Assembly: GCA_946480685.1 (NCBI GenBank)
Contig: CAMLLI010000310.1
Span: 1 to 5,932 of the forward strand
Source: an uncultured Flammeovirgaceae bacterium
GTDB taxonomy: Bacteria > Bacteroidota > Bacteroidia > Cytophagales > Cyclobacteriaceae
Reading direction: 5' to 3'
Length of the DNA stretch: 5,932 nucleotides
The notes beneath the pieces are model-generated. The model saw only the letters and a program-made list of their open reading frames with translations, ran no database searches and was not told where the DNA came from. Below are positions 5,902 to 5,932 of this stretch, in pieces (within the stretch, counting starts at the first letter, position 1; every line of letters begins with the position of its first letter). The position numbers and the translations under genes are program-made.

Positions 5902-5932
5902 AAAACAAAAAAGCCTTTGATATTTCTATCAA
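5902..5932 (-). terminator. Terminator for a minus-strand gene to the right (hairpin cut by window edge)
   Basis: TTGATA (5917-5922) and TATCAA (5927-5932) pair around the loop TTTC. The left arm extends to GCCT at 5913-5916, which predicts AGGC just past the edge and a stem of about 10 bp. The tract AAAACAAAAAA at 5902-5912 becomes TTTTTTGTTTT on the minus strand. This is the form of an intrinsic terminator for leftward transcription, so a convergent gene is expected just beyond the window. Confidence 0.65.

Larger units (their letters stand above)
5742..5932. other. Non-coding tail downstream of the operon
   Basis: These 191 bases hold no convincing coding region on either strand; the longest plus-strand start at 5750 runs only nine codons. 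Two hairpins are the only structures I can support: one facing the operon and one at the window edge facing left. Confidence 0.6.

Noticed and set aside
1..5932. Defence system, CRISPR array, mobile element or tRNA
   Set aside because: No direct repeats with spacers, transposase or integrase motifs, cloverleaf sequence or known defence domains were found; all coding space is explained by six ordinary genes.

Overview
The window most likely comes from a Bacteroidota genome, probably of the Cytophagales type. Four things suggest this: roughly 40% GC by hand-sampled lines; a promoter-like element upstream of pheS that matches the Bacteroidota -7 consensus (TAnnTTTG); a PheS of the form I recall from this phylum, with a four-cysteine insert; and a small lipoprotein of a kind I recall from Cytophagales-like genomes. 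The phylum is an inference from these traits, not from a search.

Layout. Positions 1-978 (minus strand) hold the N-terminal part of a multi-spanning O-antigen ligase/polymerase-type membrane protein, cut by the left edge. About 69 bases separate it from a divergent gene at 1048-2166 (plus), a DUF1972-type GT4 glycosyltransferase that starts with TTG. After a 123-base gap comes a WecA/TagO-like undecaprenyl-phosphate sugar-1-phosphate transferase (2290-3354, plus). A short gap with a palindrome and a good promoter candidate leads into a compact plus-strand operon. It contains pheS (3412-4452), a 3-hydroxybutyryl-CoA dehydrogenase (4449-5315, overlapping pheS by 4 bases) and a 140-residue putative lipoprotein (5319-5741, starting 3 bases after the previous stop). 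The last 191 bases are non-coding. They hold a weak plus-strand terminator candidate and, at the right edge, half of a hairpin with an A-tract that would act as a terminator for a minus-strand gene outside the window.

How the genes work together. The left half is one end of a cell-surface polysaccharide locus. The WecA-like enzyme would load the first sugar phosphate onto undecaprenyl phosphate, the GT4 enzyme would extend the glycan in the cytoplasm, and the ligase/polymerase-like protein would act on the lipid-linked product at the periplasmic face. These genes, especially the glycosyltransferase, are more AT-rich than the right half. The right half is housekeeping: phenylalanine tRNA charging and acyl-CoA metabolism, plus the lipoprotein.

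The most unusual item is that lipoprotein. Its C-terminal half keeps the outline of a Rieske domain (paired Cys motifs, G-S-x-F, a G-N-P turn and an R-P-L-x-x-Y ending), but both histidine ligands and one cysteine ligand are replaced. It may therefore be a cluster-less Rieske-fold protein. I see no tRNA, rRNA, CRISPR array, insertion sequence or defence system.
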